From Pseudomonas hefeiensis (GTDB taxonomy: Bacteria; Pseudomonadota; Gammaproteobacteria; Pseudomonadales; Pseudomonadaceae): a DNA stretch of 64,000 nt. This document shows positions 17,605 to 25,859 of the stretch, piece after piece. Within the stretch, counting starts at the first letter, position 1, and each line of letters starts with the position of its first letter. The notes under the pieces are model-generated. The model did no database searches. It saw only the letters and a program-made list of their open reading frames with translations, and was not told where the DNA came from. The stretch is taken from positions 1,116,001 to 1,180,000 of the forward strand of contig NZ_CP117449.1 of the NCBI RefSeq assembly GCF_030687835.1, written 5' to 3'. A program made the position numbers and the translations under genes.

Positions 17605-17734
17605 GTGGCGAGGGGATTTATCCCCGCTGGGTTGCGCAGCGACCCTAAAACCTGACGCCTCGGTATGCCAGACAAATTGAATTCAATAGTTTGGGGGCTG
17701 CTGCGCAACCCAGCGGGGATAAATCCCCTCGCCA
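17605..17734. repeat. REP palindrome, GTGGCGAGGGGATT family
   Basis: 130 bp, same outer and inner arms as 4755-4884 but with a different central loop. It sits between doeB and doeX. Confidence 0.9.
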
Positions 17735-17783
17735 CAATTGATGTATGTCTAGAAGTTTTATGTAACCGCCCGGAGCCCGGCCC

Positions 17784-18263
17784 ATGCACAAGCTCGACCG
17801 CTATGACCTCAAGATCCTGCAGACCCTCGCCGAGGACGGGCGGATCACCAAGTCGAGCCTGGCCGAGGCGATCAACCTTTCGGTGACGCCGGCCTGGGAG
17901 CGGGTACGCAAGCTGGAAATGGCAGGGTTGATCACCGGCTATCAGGCGCAGATCGACTGGGGCGCGGTGTTCAAGCGTCAACAGGTGCTGGTGGAAATCA
18001 CCCTGGCCCGACACACCGCCCAGGACATGCGCCGCTTCGAGCAGCGCATGGCCGCCGCCCCGCAAGTCGCGTTCTGTTACGCCACCGGAGGCGGGGTGGA
18101 TTACCTGGCGATGATCCAGTCTCCGGATATCGATCACTACCAACGCTTTGTCGATCAACTGCTGCTCGAAGACCTCGGTATCGAGCGCTACTTCACCTAC
18201 ATCGTCACCAAAACCATCAAGACCAGCGGCGCCTTGCCAGCGGAGCTGGCGCCGTCAACCTGA
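17784..18263 (+). CDS. doeX: Lrp/AsnC-family regulator DoeX
   Basis: A protein of 159 residues with an N-terminal AsnC helix-turn-helix at about 1-60 (LDRYDLKILQTLAEDGRITK, LAEAINLSVTPAWERVRKLE) and a C-terminal RAM/effector domain at about 75-145. AsnC-type regulators accompany ectoine catabolic clusters and are thought to activate them, probably in response to an intermediate. It follows a REP element and precedes doeC by 130 bases, so it may have its own promoter. Confidence 0.9.
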   Translation: MHKLDRYDLKILQTLAEDGRITKSSLAEAINLSVTPAWERVRKLEMAGLITGYQAQIDWGAVFKRQQVLVEITLARHTAQDMRRFEQRMAAAPQVAFCYATGGGVDYLAMIQSPDIDHYQRFVDQLLLEDLGIERYFTYIVTKTIKTSGALPAELAPST

Positions 18264-18393
18264 GCACCGCAGAAATCACTTTTGCGTACCCTTGTTTCAG
18301 AAAAAAACCGAGGTATGACCCACGACAAACACCCGATTACCCAAGCGCCGCTGCCCTAGCATGGTTCCACGCACACGGTTTGGAGTGAACGTC

Positions 18394-19881
18394 ATGACTT
18401 ATCAACATCCGCTGCTGTTCAAAGCGCTCTGCTACGTCGACGGCCAGTGGGTCCACAGCGACAGCGGCCACAGCATTGCCGTGCACAACCCCGCCACACG
18501 TACGGTGATCGGCCATGTGCCGATGCTTGATCAGCCGCAGATTGTCGCGGCGGTGGATGCGGCCCACCGGGCATTCCCGGGGTGGCGTGAACAGAGCCTG
18601 GACGTCCGGGGCAAGATTTTACGACGCTGGGCAGCGTTGATCGTCGAACACAGCGAAGACCTGGCGCGGATCCTCAGTCTGGAGCAGGGCAAATCCCTGG
18701 CTGAGTCCCGGGGTGAAATCGCCTATGCCGCAAGCTTCATTCCCTGGTTCGCTGAAGAAGCCCGGCGCCTGTATGGGCAGAATATCCCCAGCCATATTCC
18801 CAATGCTCACCTGGGTACGATCAAAGAACCGGTGGGCGTCTGTGCGCTGCTGACACCCTGGAACTTTCCGTCGGCGATGATCACCCGCAAGGCCGCCGCC
18901 GCCCTGGCTGCCGGTTGCACCGTGGTGATCAAACCGGCCCACGAAACGCCGTACTCGGCTTTGGCCCTGGCGCAACTGGCCGAGGAAGCGGGGTTCCCCG
19001 CCGGGGTCTTCAACGTGGTGCTGGGTGAGCCGCAGATGACCATGGAAACCCTGGTCAAGGATCGCCGTGTCCGCTCCGTGAGCTTCACCGGTTCGACTCG
19101 GGTCGGCAAACTGGTGCTGCAAGCCGCCGCCCATGATGTGAAGAAAGTCGCCCTGGAGTTGGGCGGCAACGCGCCGTTCATTGTCTGCGCCGATGCTGAC
19201 CTGGCGCTGGCGGTGAAAGTCGCCGTGGAGGCGAAATTCCAGACCTCGGGCCAGGATTGCTGCGCGGCGAACCGGATTATGGTCCAACGTCCGGTTTATC
19301 AGGCGTTCCTCAGCCGTTTCGCCGCGGCGGTACGGGCGTTGCGGGTCGGCCCGGCCATGGTGGATCAGCAGGAGCAGGACGTGGACGTCGGCCCGTTGAT
19401 GCACCAGGCCGCGCTCGATGGGACTGTCGACCGGGTTGCCGATGCACTGGCCCTTGGCGCCCAGCGCCTGGTCGGTGGTGAAGCCCATGCCTTGGGCGGG
19501 TTGTTCTATCAGCCGACCGTGCTGGCTGATGTCACGCCGCAAATGCGCATCTACCGCGAAGAAAATTTCGCGCCCATCGCCGGGGTGATGCCGTTCGACA
19601 CCCTGGACGAAGCCATCGAAATGGCCAATGACACCGAATACGGTCTGGCGGCCTATATTTGCTCCAACCGCCTGGACCTCATTTATCCACTGATTCGCCG
19701 TCTCGACCACGCCATGGTCGCGGTCAACGGCGTCAAGTTTACCGGCCATCCGATTCCCTTCGGTGGCATGAAAGCCTCGGGCCTTGGCCGCGAGGGTGGC
19801 AGCGAGGGCTTCGAGCCCTTCGTCGAAACCAAATACTTTTGCCTGCATCATCAAGGCCAGTTCCCAGGAGAGCCCGCATGA
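18394..19881 (+). CDS. doeC: Aldehyde dehydrogenase DoeC (aspartate-semialdehyde to aspartate)
   Basis: An NAD(P)-dependent aldehyde dehydrogenase of 495 residues, of the succinate-semialdehyde dehydrogenase (GabD-like) type. It has the cofactor motif SFTGSTRVGKLV, the general base in LELGGNAPFIVC and the catalytic Cys in TSGQDCCAANRI. It oxidises the semialdehyde made by DoeD to aspartate. The ATG at 18394 has GGAG 9 bases upstream; the frame is open 11 codons further up. It overlaps doeD by 4 bases (ATGA). A partial match to the candidate EnuR site lies at 18350-18365. Confidence 0.9.
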   Translation: MTYQHPLLFKALCYVDGQWVHSDSGHSIAVHNPATRTVIGHVPMLDQPQIVAAVDAAHRAFPGWREQSLDVRGKILRRWAALIVEHSEDLARILSLEQGKSLAESRGEIAYAASFIPWFAEEARRLYGQNIPSHIPNAHLGTIKEPVGVCALLTPWNFPSAMITRKAAAALAAGCTVVIKPAHETPYSALALAQLAEEAGFPAGVFNVVLGEPQMTMETLVKDRRVRSVSFTGSTRVGKLVLQAAAHDVKKVALELGGNAPFIVCADADLALAVKVAVEAKFQTSGQDCCAANRIMVQRPVYQAFLSRFAAAVRALRVGPAMVDQQEQDVDVGPLMHQAALDGTVDRVADALALGAQRLVGGEAHALGGLFYQPTVLADVTPQMRIYREENFAPIAGVMPFDTLDEAIEMANDTEYGLAAYICSNRLDLIYPLIRRLDHAMVAVNGVKFTGHPIPFGGMKASGLGREGGSEGFEPFVETKYFCLHHQGQFPGEPA

Positions 19882-21263
19882 GCCAAGAACTCAATACTCT
19901 GTTTGAACAAGACCGCGCGCATTTCATGCACCCGTCGACCCACGCCCACGACCATGCCAGTGGTGCGCTCAAGGGCCGGATCATCAAAAGCGCATCGGGC
20001 ATCCGCATTCGCGACCATGAAGGCCGTGACTTCATCGACGCCTTTGCCGGCCTCTACTGCGTGAACATCGGTTACGGCCGCACCGAAGTGGCCGATGCCA
20101 TCTACAAGCAGGCCAAGGAGCTTGCCTACTACCACACCTACGTCGGCCACTCGAGCGAGGCGATCATCGAACTGTCCAGTCGCATCATGGACTGGGCGCC
20201 AGAAGGGATGAAGAAGGTCTACTACGGCCTGTCCGGTTCCGATGCCAACGAAACCCAGGTCAAACTGGTGCGTTACTACAACAACGTGCTGGGCCGGCCG
20301 CAGAAGAAAAAAATCATCTCCCGCGATCGTGGCTACCATGGCTCGGGCATCATGACCGGCAGCCTGACCGGGCTTGCGACCTTCCACCAGCATTTCGACC
20401 TGCCGGTGGAAGGGGTCAAGCACACCGTGTGTCCCCACTGGTATCGCAAGGCCCCGGCGGGCATGGACGAAGGGACGTTCGTGCGCTACTGCGCCGATGA
20501 GTTGGAAAAAATGATCCTGGCTGAAGGGCCGGACACCGTGGCGGCGTTCATTGGTGAGCCACTGATGGGCACGGGCGGCATCATTGTTCCTCCGGCCGGT
20601 TATTGGGACGCGATCCAGGCGGTGTTGAAGAAGTACGATGTGCTGTTGATTGCCGATGAAGTGGTCTGCGCGTTCGGCCGCCTGGGTTCGAAGATGGGCA
20701 GTCAGCGCTACGGCATGAAGCCGGACCTGATCACCACCGCTAAAGGCCTGACCAGCGCGTATGCACCGTTGTCGGCGGTGATCATCGGGGAAAAAGTCTG
20801 GAGCGTGATCGAAAAAGCCTCCCAGACCGAAGGCGCCATGGGGCACGGCTGGACCTATTCAGGGCATCCGATCTGTGCGGCGGCGGCACTGGCCAACCTC
20901 GACATTCTCGAGCGGGAAAACCTCACGGCCAACGCCGAGGATGTCGGCGGCTACCTGAACCGCCGGCTGCGTGAAAGCCTCGAAGGCCATCCGCTGGTGG
21001 GTGAAGTGCGCGGTGACGGCATGCTCGCGGCGGTGGAGTTCATGGCTGATCGCGAGCAGCGCAGCGCTTTTGATCCAGCGCTGAAAGTCGGCCCCAGGGT
21101 CTCGGCCGCTTGTCTGGAACGCGGCATGATCGCCCGCGCCATGCCCCACGGCGACATCCTGGGCTTCGCCCCACCCCTGATCCTGACCCGCGAAGATGCG
21201 GACCTGATCGTCGACATCACCAAAGGGGCTATCGATCAGGTGGCGGGTGAAGTATTGGCTTGA
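19878..21263 (+). CDS. doeD: Diaminobutyrate aminotransferase DoeD
   Basis: A class III PLP aminotransferase of 461 residues. Landmarks are YGLSGSDANETQVKLVRYYN (phosphate binding), the SRDRGYHGSGIMTGSLTG segment, the cofactor Asp in LIADEVVCAFGR and the PLP lysine in TTAKGLTSAYAPLSA. It transaminates L-2,4-diaminobutyrate to aspartate semialdehyde. The start is fixed by AGGAG 7 bases before the ATG and by the 4-base overlap with doeC; the frame is open far upstream but that part lies inside doeC. Confidence 0.9.
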   Translation: MSQELNTLFEQDRAHFMHPSTHAHDHASGALKGRIIKSASGIRIRDHEGRDFIDAFAGLYCVNIGYGRTEVADAIYKQAKELAYYHTYVGHSSEAIIELSSRIMDWAPEGMKKVYYGLSGSDANETQVKLVRYYNNVLGRPQKKKIISRDRGYHGSGIMTGSLTGLATFHQHFDLPVEGVKHTVCPHWYRKAPAGMDEGTFVRYCADELEKMILAEGPDTVAAFIGEPLMGTGGIIVPPAGYWDAIQAVLKKYDVLLIADEVVCAFGRLGSKMGSQRYGMKPDLITTAKGLTSAYAPLSAVIIGEKVWSVIEKASQTEGAMGHGWTYSGHPICAAAALANLDILERENLTANAEDVGGYLNRRLRESLEGHPLVGEVRGDGMLAAVEFMADREQRSAFDPALKVGPRVSAACLERGMIARAMPHGDILGFAPPLILTREDADLIVDITKGAIDQVAGEVLA

Positions 21264-21306
21264 GATTTGTGGTGAACGCGAAATTTTTGAACATCTGCGA
21301 TCCAGT

Positions 21307-21795
21307 GTGGGAGCGAGCCTGCTCGCGAAAGCGGTCTGTCTGAGACGGTGATGGTGAATGTGCCGTCGCCATCGCGAGCGGGCTCGCTCCCACAGGAGAT
21401 TTTCGGTGGTCGCAGGATTTGTGTTCCCCTCGACCAAACTGTGGGAGCGGGCTTGCTCGCGAAAGCGGTCTGTCTGAGACGGTGATGGTGAATGTGCCGT
21501 CGCCATCGCGAGCAAGCCCGCTCCCACAGGAGATTTTCGGTGGTTGCAGGATTTGTGTTCACCACGGCCAAAGTGTGGGAGCGAGCCTGCTCGCGAAAGC
21601 GGTCTGTCTGAGACGGTGATGGTGAATGTGCCGTCGCCATCGCGAGCAAGCCCGCTCCCACAGGAGGTTTTCGGTGGTCGCAGGATTTGTGTTCCCCACG
21701 ACCAAACTGTGGGAGCGAGCCTGCTCGCGAAAGGGGTCTGTCTGAGACGGTGATGGTGAATGTGCCGTCGCCATCGCGAGCGGGCTCGCTCCCAC
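21307..21795. repeat. Tandem array of four REPINs, 134-bp period
   Basis: Units start at 21307, 21441, 21575 and 21709, exactly 134 bases apart. Each has an 87-bp palindromic REPIN (GTGGGAGCGRGCYTGCTCGC and its inverse) and a 47-bp conserved spacer containing GGTGGTCGCAGGATTTGTG (GGTTGCAGG in one unit). This fills the doeD to 21879 gap; no gene is seen. Confidence 0.93.
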
Positions 21796-21825
21796 AAGGG
21801 ATCTGCGGTGATTTGAAGAGCCAAT

Positions 21826-21863
21826 AAAAAGCCCGCCCGATCATCTGATCGGGCGGGCTTTTT
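21826..21863. terminator. Bidirectional terminator
   Basis: An AAAAAGCCCGCCCGATCA arm and its exact inverse around a small loop, flanked by A and T tracts. It serves doeD and the convergent gene at 21879. Confidence 0.88.
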
Positions 21864-21878
21864 GGTGGCGCTTGAAAA

Positions 21879-22316
21879 TTACTTCTTCAAACCGTAATGC
21901 TCATCAAGCATGCCGGGCGAATTCGGGGATTTGGGGGCGTAGTCCCGGGGCGGTTCCTGGACCTCTTTTGGCGGGGTCAGGCGTTCCCGTGGCGTCTGTG
22001 CCGCATCAGCGTGCAGGGCGGCCAGCAAGCGCTGGCGAGTCTGCTCGTCGAGCGCCAGGCGATTGGCACCCTCGGACAAATGATCCTGGACGTCCTGATA
22101 GCTCTGGGTGAGTTTTTTCACCAGAGAAGCGGTGCTGTTGAAGTGAGTGACCACTTCATTCTGATAACTGTCGAAACGTTCCTGAATGTCGTCCAGCTGA
22201 CGTTGCGTGCTGTTAGGCACCGCATTGGGCAGCAGTCGGGCAAGCAGGAATCCAATGGCGACACCGGCAACCAGGGCAAGAGTCGGCAACAGCCAAACTA
22301 AGAGCGAGTGTTCCAC
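21879..22316 (-). CDS. YhcB/ZapG-like membrane protein (DUF1043)
   Basis: A protein of 145 residues with one N-terminal membrane anchor (LLVWLLPTLALVAGVAIGFL) and a long coiled-coil cytoplasmic segment (about 35-95: LDDIQERFDSYQNEVVTHFN and onward). The tail is Pro-rich and ends GMLDEHYGLKK. This is the layout of YhcB/ZapG, which links envelope growth and cell division in enterobacteria. It is monocistronic. The family is likely; the precise function in Pseudomonas is inferred. Confidence 0.82.
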   Translation of the reverse strand: MEHSLLVWLLPTLALVAGVAIGFLLARLLPNAVPNSTQRQLDDIQERFDSYQNEVVTHFNSTASLVKKLTQSYQDVQDHLSEGANRLALDEQTRQRLLAALHADAAQTPRERLTPPKEVQEPPRDYAPKSPNSPGMLDEHYGLKK

Positions 22317-22458
22317 GAGTCCTTCCTCTATAAACGGCTTTGCTTTACGTTAACGGCTCGGACCTGCGCTGTATACCGCGAAGAATATCGCAATCATGCC
22401 AGGCACAGACTTTTAGCTAGACGAGTCGACCCTATTCGGGGTCACGGAGTTCTTTCCC

Positions 22459-23094
22459 TTGCTTATGCGCGAAACCCCTGTAGTCATTGATGGCCCCGTG
22501 GGCCAACTGGAAGCCTTGTACCTGGACAACGAAGCGCCCCGTGGCCTGGCGCTGATCTGCCACCCCAACCCGGTGCAGGGCGGGACCATGCTCAACAAAG
22601 TCGTCTCGACCCTGCAACGCACTGCCCGTGATGCTGGCCTGGTTACGTTGCGTTTCAATTATCGCGGCGTCGGCGCCAGTGCCGGTAGCCATGACATGGG
22701 CACCGGCGAAGTTGACGACGCCCAGGCCGCAGCCGATTGGCTGCAAAAAAAATACCCGCAACTGCCGCTCACCCTGTTCGGTTTTTCGTTTGGCGGCTTC
22801 GTGGCCGCAAGCCTTGGCGGACGTCTGGAAGCCCAAGGCCAACCACCCAGGCACCTGTTCATGGTGGCCCCGGCGGTGATGCGCCTGGACGCGCAATCGC
22901 CCTTGCCAATGAGCGGCGAGTTGACCGTGATCCAGCCGGAAACCGACGAAGTGGTCGATCCTCAGCTGGTTTACCAATGGTCGGACGCGCTCCAGCGCCC
23001 CCATGAGCTGCTGAAAGTGGCAGAATGCGGACACTTTTTCCATGGCAAGCTGACCGATCTCAAGGATCTGCTCCTGCCGCGCCTCTCGAATTGA
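22459..23094 (+). CDS. Alpha/beta hydrolase
   Basis: A cytoplasmic hydrolase of about 211 residues. It carries ALICHPNPVQGGTMLNKVV at about 28-46, FNYRGVGASAGSHD and the nucleophile elbow FGFSFGGFVAAS (Ser in GFSFG). The acid may be in QPETDEVVDP and the His in ECGHFFHG. The family resembles short dienelactone-hydrolase-like proteins; the substrate is unknown. TTG at 22459 has GGAG 9 bases upstream, while the ATG six bases later is 15 bases from it, so I prefer TTG. trpS follows 24 bases on, so the two probably share a transcript. Confidence 0.85.
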   Translation: MLMRETPVVIDGPVGQLEALYLDNEAPRGLALICHPNPVQGGTMLNKVVSTLQRTARDAGLVTLRFNYRGVGASAGSHDMGTGEVDDAQAAADWLQKKYPQLPLTLFGFSFGGFVAASLGGRLEAQGQPPRHLFMVAPAVMRLDAQSPLPMSGELTVIQPETDEVVDPQLVYQWSDALQRPHELLKVAECGHFFHGKLTDLKDLLLPRLSN

Positions 23095-23118
23095 CAGCAG
23101 TCTGACAAGCGATAACCC

Positions 23119-24474
23119 ATGACGACTCGTACCCGCATCCTGACCGGCATCACCACCACCGGCACCCCGCACCTGGGCAACTACGCCGGCGCTATCCGTC
23201 CGGCGATCCTCGCCAGCCGCGACAGCAACGCCGATTCGTTCTACTTCCTGGCCGACTACCACGCCCTGATCAAATGCGATGACCCGCTGCGCATCCAGCG
23301 TTCGCGCCTGGAAATCGCCGCGACCTGGCTGGCCGGTGGCCTGGATGTGGACCGCGTGACCTTCTATCGCCAGTCCGACATTCCTGAAATCCCGGAACTG
23401 ACCTGGCTGCTGACCTGCGTCGCCGCCAAGGGCCTGCTCAATCGCGCCCACGCCTACAAGGCTTCGGTGGACAAGAACGTTGAGGCCGGTGAAGACCCGG
23501 ATGCCGGCATCACCATGGGGCTGTACAGCTACCCGGTGCTGATGGCCGCGGACATCCTGATGTTCAACGCTCACAAGGTGCCGGTCGGTCGCGACCAGAT
23601 CCAGCACGTGGAAATGGCCCGCGACATCGGCCAGCGCTTCAACCATCTGTTCGGTCAGGGCAAGGAGTTTTTCACCATGCCCGAGGCGCTGATCGAAGAA
23701 AGCGTCGCCACGCTGCCGGGCCTCGATGGCCGCAAGATGTCCAAGAGCTACGACAACACCATCCCGTTGTTCAGCAGCGCCAAGGACATGAAGGACGCGA
23801 TTTCGCGGATCGTCACCGACTCCCGCGCACCGGGCGAGGCGAAGGATCCGGACAACGCCCACCTGTTCACCTTGTTCCAGGCCTTCGCCACGCCGGCGCA
23901 GTCCGATGAGTTCCGTAGCGAGCTGTTGCAGGGCCTGGGTTGGGGCGAAGCCAAGAACCGCCTGTTCCAGTTGCTCGACAGTGAACTGGGCGAGTCCCGC
24001 GAACGTTATCACCAGTTGATCGAACGCCCGGCGGACCTTGAAGACATCTTGCAGCTGGGCGCGAAAAAAGCCCGGGCCGTGGCCACACCATTTCTCAACG
24101 AACTGCGCGAGGCCGTTGGCCTGCGTTCGTTTGTCAGCCAGGTTCAGGTGGCGACCGGCACGAAAAAGAAAGCGGTCAAAACCGCGCGCTTCGTGAGCTT
24201 TCGCGAAGACGACGGCAGTTTCCGCTTCCGTCTGCTGGCCGCCGATGGCGAGCAATTGGTGTTGTCGCGCAATTTTGCCGATGGCAAGGCCGCGGGTCAG
24301 GTCACCAAGCAATTGCAATCCGGCCAGCCACTGGATGTGCGCAGCGACGAGCTGAGTTTCAGTGTCTGGCTCGACGGCGCATGTGTGGCCGACAGTCCGG
24401 CTTTTGCCGACAGCGCCGCTCGGGACGCTGCCATCGAGGCGCTACGCGTTGCCCTGACGCCGGTTCAGGACTAA
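23119..24474 (+). CDS. trpS: Tryptophanyl-tRNA synthetase with C-terminal extension
   Basis: A class I aminoacyl-tRNA synthetase charging tRNA-Trp. The HIGH-type motif is TTGTPHLGNYAGAI at about residues 11-24 and the KMSKS motif is GRKMSKSYDN at about 205-214. At 451 residues it is about 110 longer than the common 330-residue form. The extension (about 345-451) has GSFRFRLLAADGEQLVLSRN, which looks like a DUF1508/YegP-type beta fold. Long forms occur in pseudomonads. The link to DUF1508 is my reading, not a search result. Confidence 0.95.
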   Translation: MTTRTRILTGITTTGTPHLGNYAGAIRPAILASRDSNADSFYFLADYHALIKCDDPLRIQRSRLEIAATWLAGGLDVDRVTFYRQSDIPEIPELTWLLTCVAAKGLLNRAHAYKASVDKNVEAGEDPDAGITMGLYSYPVLMAADILMFNAHKVPVGRDQIQHVEMARDIGQRFNHLFGQGKEFFTMPEALIEESVATLPGLDGRKMSKSYDNTIPLFSSAKDMKDAISRIVTDSRAPGEAKDPDNAHLFTLFQAFATPAQSDEFRSELLQGLGWGEAKNRLFQLLDSELGESRERYHQLIERPADLEDILQLGAKKARAVATPFLNELREAVGLRSFVSQVQVATGTKKKAVKTARFVSFREDDGSFRFRLLAADGEQLVLSRNFADGKAAGQVTKQLQSGQPLDVRSDELSFSVWLDGACVADSPAFADSAARDAAIEALRVALTPVQD

Positions 24475-24526
24475 ATCGGGGGCTATTCCGACCATCGGCT
24501 CGAATAAGGGCCGATTGCCATTCCCG

Positions 24527-24557
24527 CGGGCCGTCGCTACAGTGACGGCCCGTTTTT
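24527..24557 (+). terminator. Rho-independent terminator after trpS
   Basis: Stem CGGGCCGTC / GACGGCCCG with an 8-base loop and a T5 tract, 19 bases before the zapE ATG. Confidence 0.8.
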
Positions 24558-24575
24558 GTTGCCTTGCTAACGAAT

Positions 24576-25670
24576 ATGACGCCCCTAGAACGATATCAAG
24601 CTGATCTGAAACGCCCGGAGTTCTTCCACGACGCAGCCCAGGAAACGGCAGTGCGGCATTTGCAGCGCCTGTACGACGACCTGGTCGCCGCGTCGAACAA
24701 CAAGCCGGGCTTGTTGGGCAAACTGTTCGGCAAGAAGAATCAGGCCCCGGTTAAGGGCCTGTATTTCTGGGGCGGTGTCGGCCGTGGCAAAACCTACCTG
24801 GTCGACACCTTCTTCGAGGCGTTGCCGTTCAAGGAGAAGACGCGGACGCACTTCCACCGCTTCATGAAGCGTGTGCATGAAGAAATGAAGACCCTGGGCG
24901 GTGAGAAGAACCCGCTGACCATCATCGCCAAGCGGTTCTCTGACGAGACGCGGGTGATCTGCTTCGATGAGTTTTTCGTTTCCGATATCACCGACGCCAT
25001 GATCCTCGGCACCTTGATGGAAGAGTTGTTCAAGAACGGCGTGACTCTGGTCGCCACCTCGAACATCGTACCGGACGGCCTTTACAAGGACGGCCTGCAA
25101 CGCGCGCGCTTCCTGCCGGCCATTGCGCTGATCAAGGAACACACCGACATCGTTAACGTCGACAGCGGTGTGGATTATCGCCTGCGTCATCTGGAGCAAG
25201 CGGAGCTGTTTCACTTCCCCCTGGACGCCGCAGCTGAAGAAAGCCTGCGCAAGAGCTTCCGGGCCCTGACGCCGGAATGCACCCAGGCGGTCGAAAACGA
25301 TGTGTTGGTCATCGAGAATCGCGAGATCCGCGCCGTGCGTACCTGCGATGACGTGGCCTGGTTCGACTTTCGCGAACTGTGCGACGGCCCTCGTAGCCAG
25401 AACGACTACATCGAGCTGGGCAAGATCTTCCACGCGGTACTGCTCAGCAACGTGGAGCAAATGAGTGTCACCACCGACGACATTGCCCGCCGATTCATCA
25501 ACATGGTTGACGAATTCTACGACCGTAACGTGAAGCTGATCATTTCAGCCGAAGTCGAACTCAAGGATCTCTACACCGGCGGTCGCCTGACTTTTGAGTT
25601 CCAGCGAACCTTGAGTCGTTTGCTGGAAATGCAATCACACGAATTCCTGGCGCGGGCGCATAAGCCGTAA
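24576..25670 (+). CDS. zapE: Cell division ATPase ZapE (AFG1-like)
   Basis: An AFG1/ZapE-family P-loop ATPase of 364 residues, which in E. coli associates with the Z-ring and is needed under stress. Walker A is GGVGRGKTYL at about residues 66-75, Walker B is VICFDEFFVSDITDAMILG, and VTLVATSNIVPDGLYKDGLQ follows. Length is normal. I chose the ATG at 24576 (MTPLERYQ); a TTG four codons earlier is possible. The ribosome site is weak. A terminator precedes it, so it has its own promoter or is reached by read-through. Confidence 0.93.
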   Translation: MTPLERYQADLKRPEFFHDAAQETAVRHLQRLYDDLVAASNNKPGLLGKLFGKKNQAPVKGLYFWGGVGRGKTYLVDTFFEALPFKEKTRTHFHRFMKRVHEEMKTLGGEKNPLTIIAKRFSDETRVICFDEFFVSDITDAMILGTLMEELFKNGVTLVATSNIVPDGLYKDGLQRARFLPAIALIKEHTDIVNVDSGVDYRLRHLEQAELFHFPLDAAAEESLRKSFRALTPECTQAVENDVLVIENREIRAVRTCDDVAWFDFRELCDGPRSQNDYIELGKIFHAVLLSNVEQMSVTTDDIARRFINMVDEFYDRNVKLIISAEVELKDLYTGGRLTFEFQRTLSRLLEMQSHEFLARAHKP

Positions 25671-25687
25671 TCCGGTTCGGATAAAAG

Positions 25688-25714
25688 AAAGGCCTGCAAT
25701 TGCAGGTCTTTTTT
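25688..25714 (+). terminator. Rho-independent terminator after zapE
   Basis: Stem GGCCTGCA / TGCAGGTC with little loop, then a T6 tract. Confidence 0.8.
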
Positions 25715-25749
25715 GTGCGCGTAAGATCAGCGGGTCACCGCAAAACCCT

Positions 25750-25837
25750 GTGGGAGCGGGCTTGCTCGCGAAGGGGACGGCATGTTCAGCATAGATGCAA
25801 GCTGACCCACCGCTTTCGCGAGCAAGCCCGCTCCCAC
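25750..25837. repeat. Single REPIN
   Basis: GTGGGAGCGGGCTTGCTCGC and its inverse about 88 bp apart end to end, between zapE and the convergent AraC-family gene. This is the only unpaired full REPIN in the window. Confidence 0.9.
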
Positions 25838-25859
25838 AGGGAATGTATTCAGCTCTGGC

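Noticed and set aside
19659..19877. Upstream extension of doeD
   Set aside because: It lies wholly inside doeC; AGGAG and ATG at 19878 give the normal start.
21307..21795. Regular repeat array considered as a CRISPR
   Set aside because: The repeats are 87-bp REPIN palindromes with a nearly constant 47-bp spacer; CRISPR spacers would be unique and no cas gene is present.
22432..24318. A 628-codon open frame antisense to the hydrolase and trpS genes
   Set aside because: It is a mirror of the codon bias of trpS, has no ribosome site or recognisable family, and trpS has unmistakable motifs.
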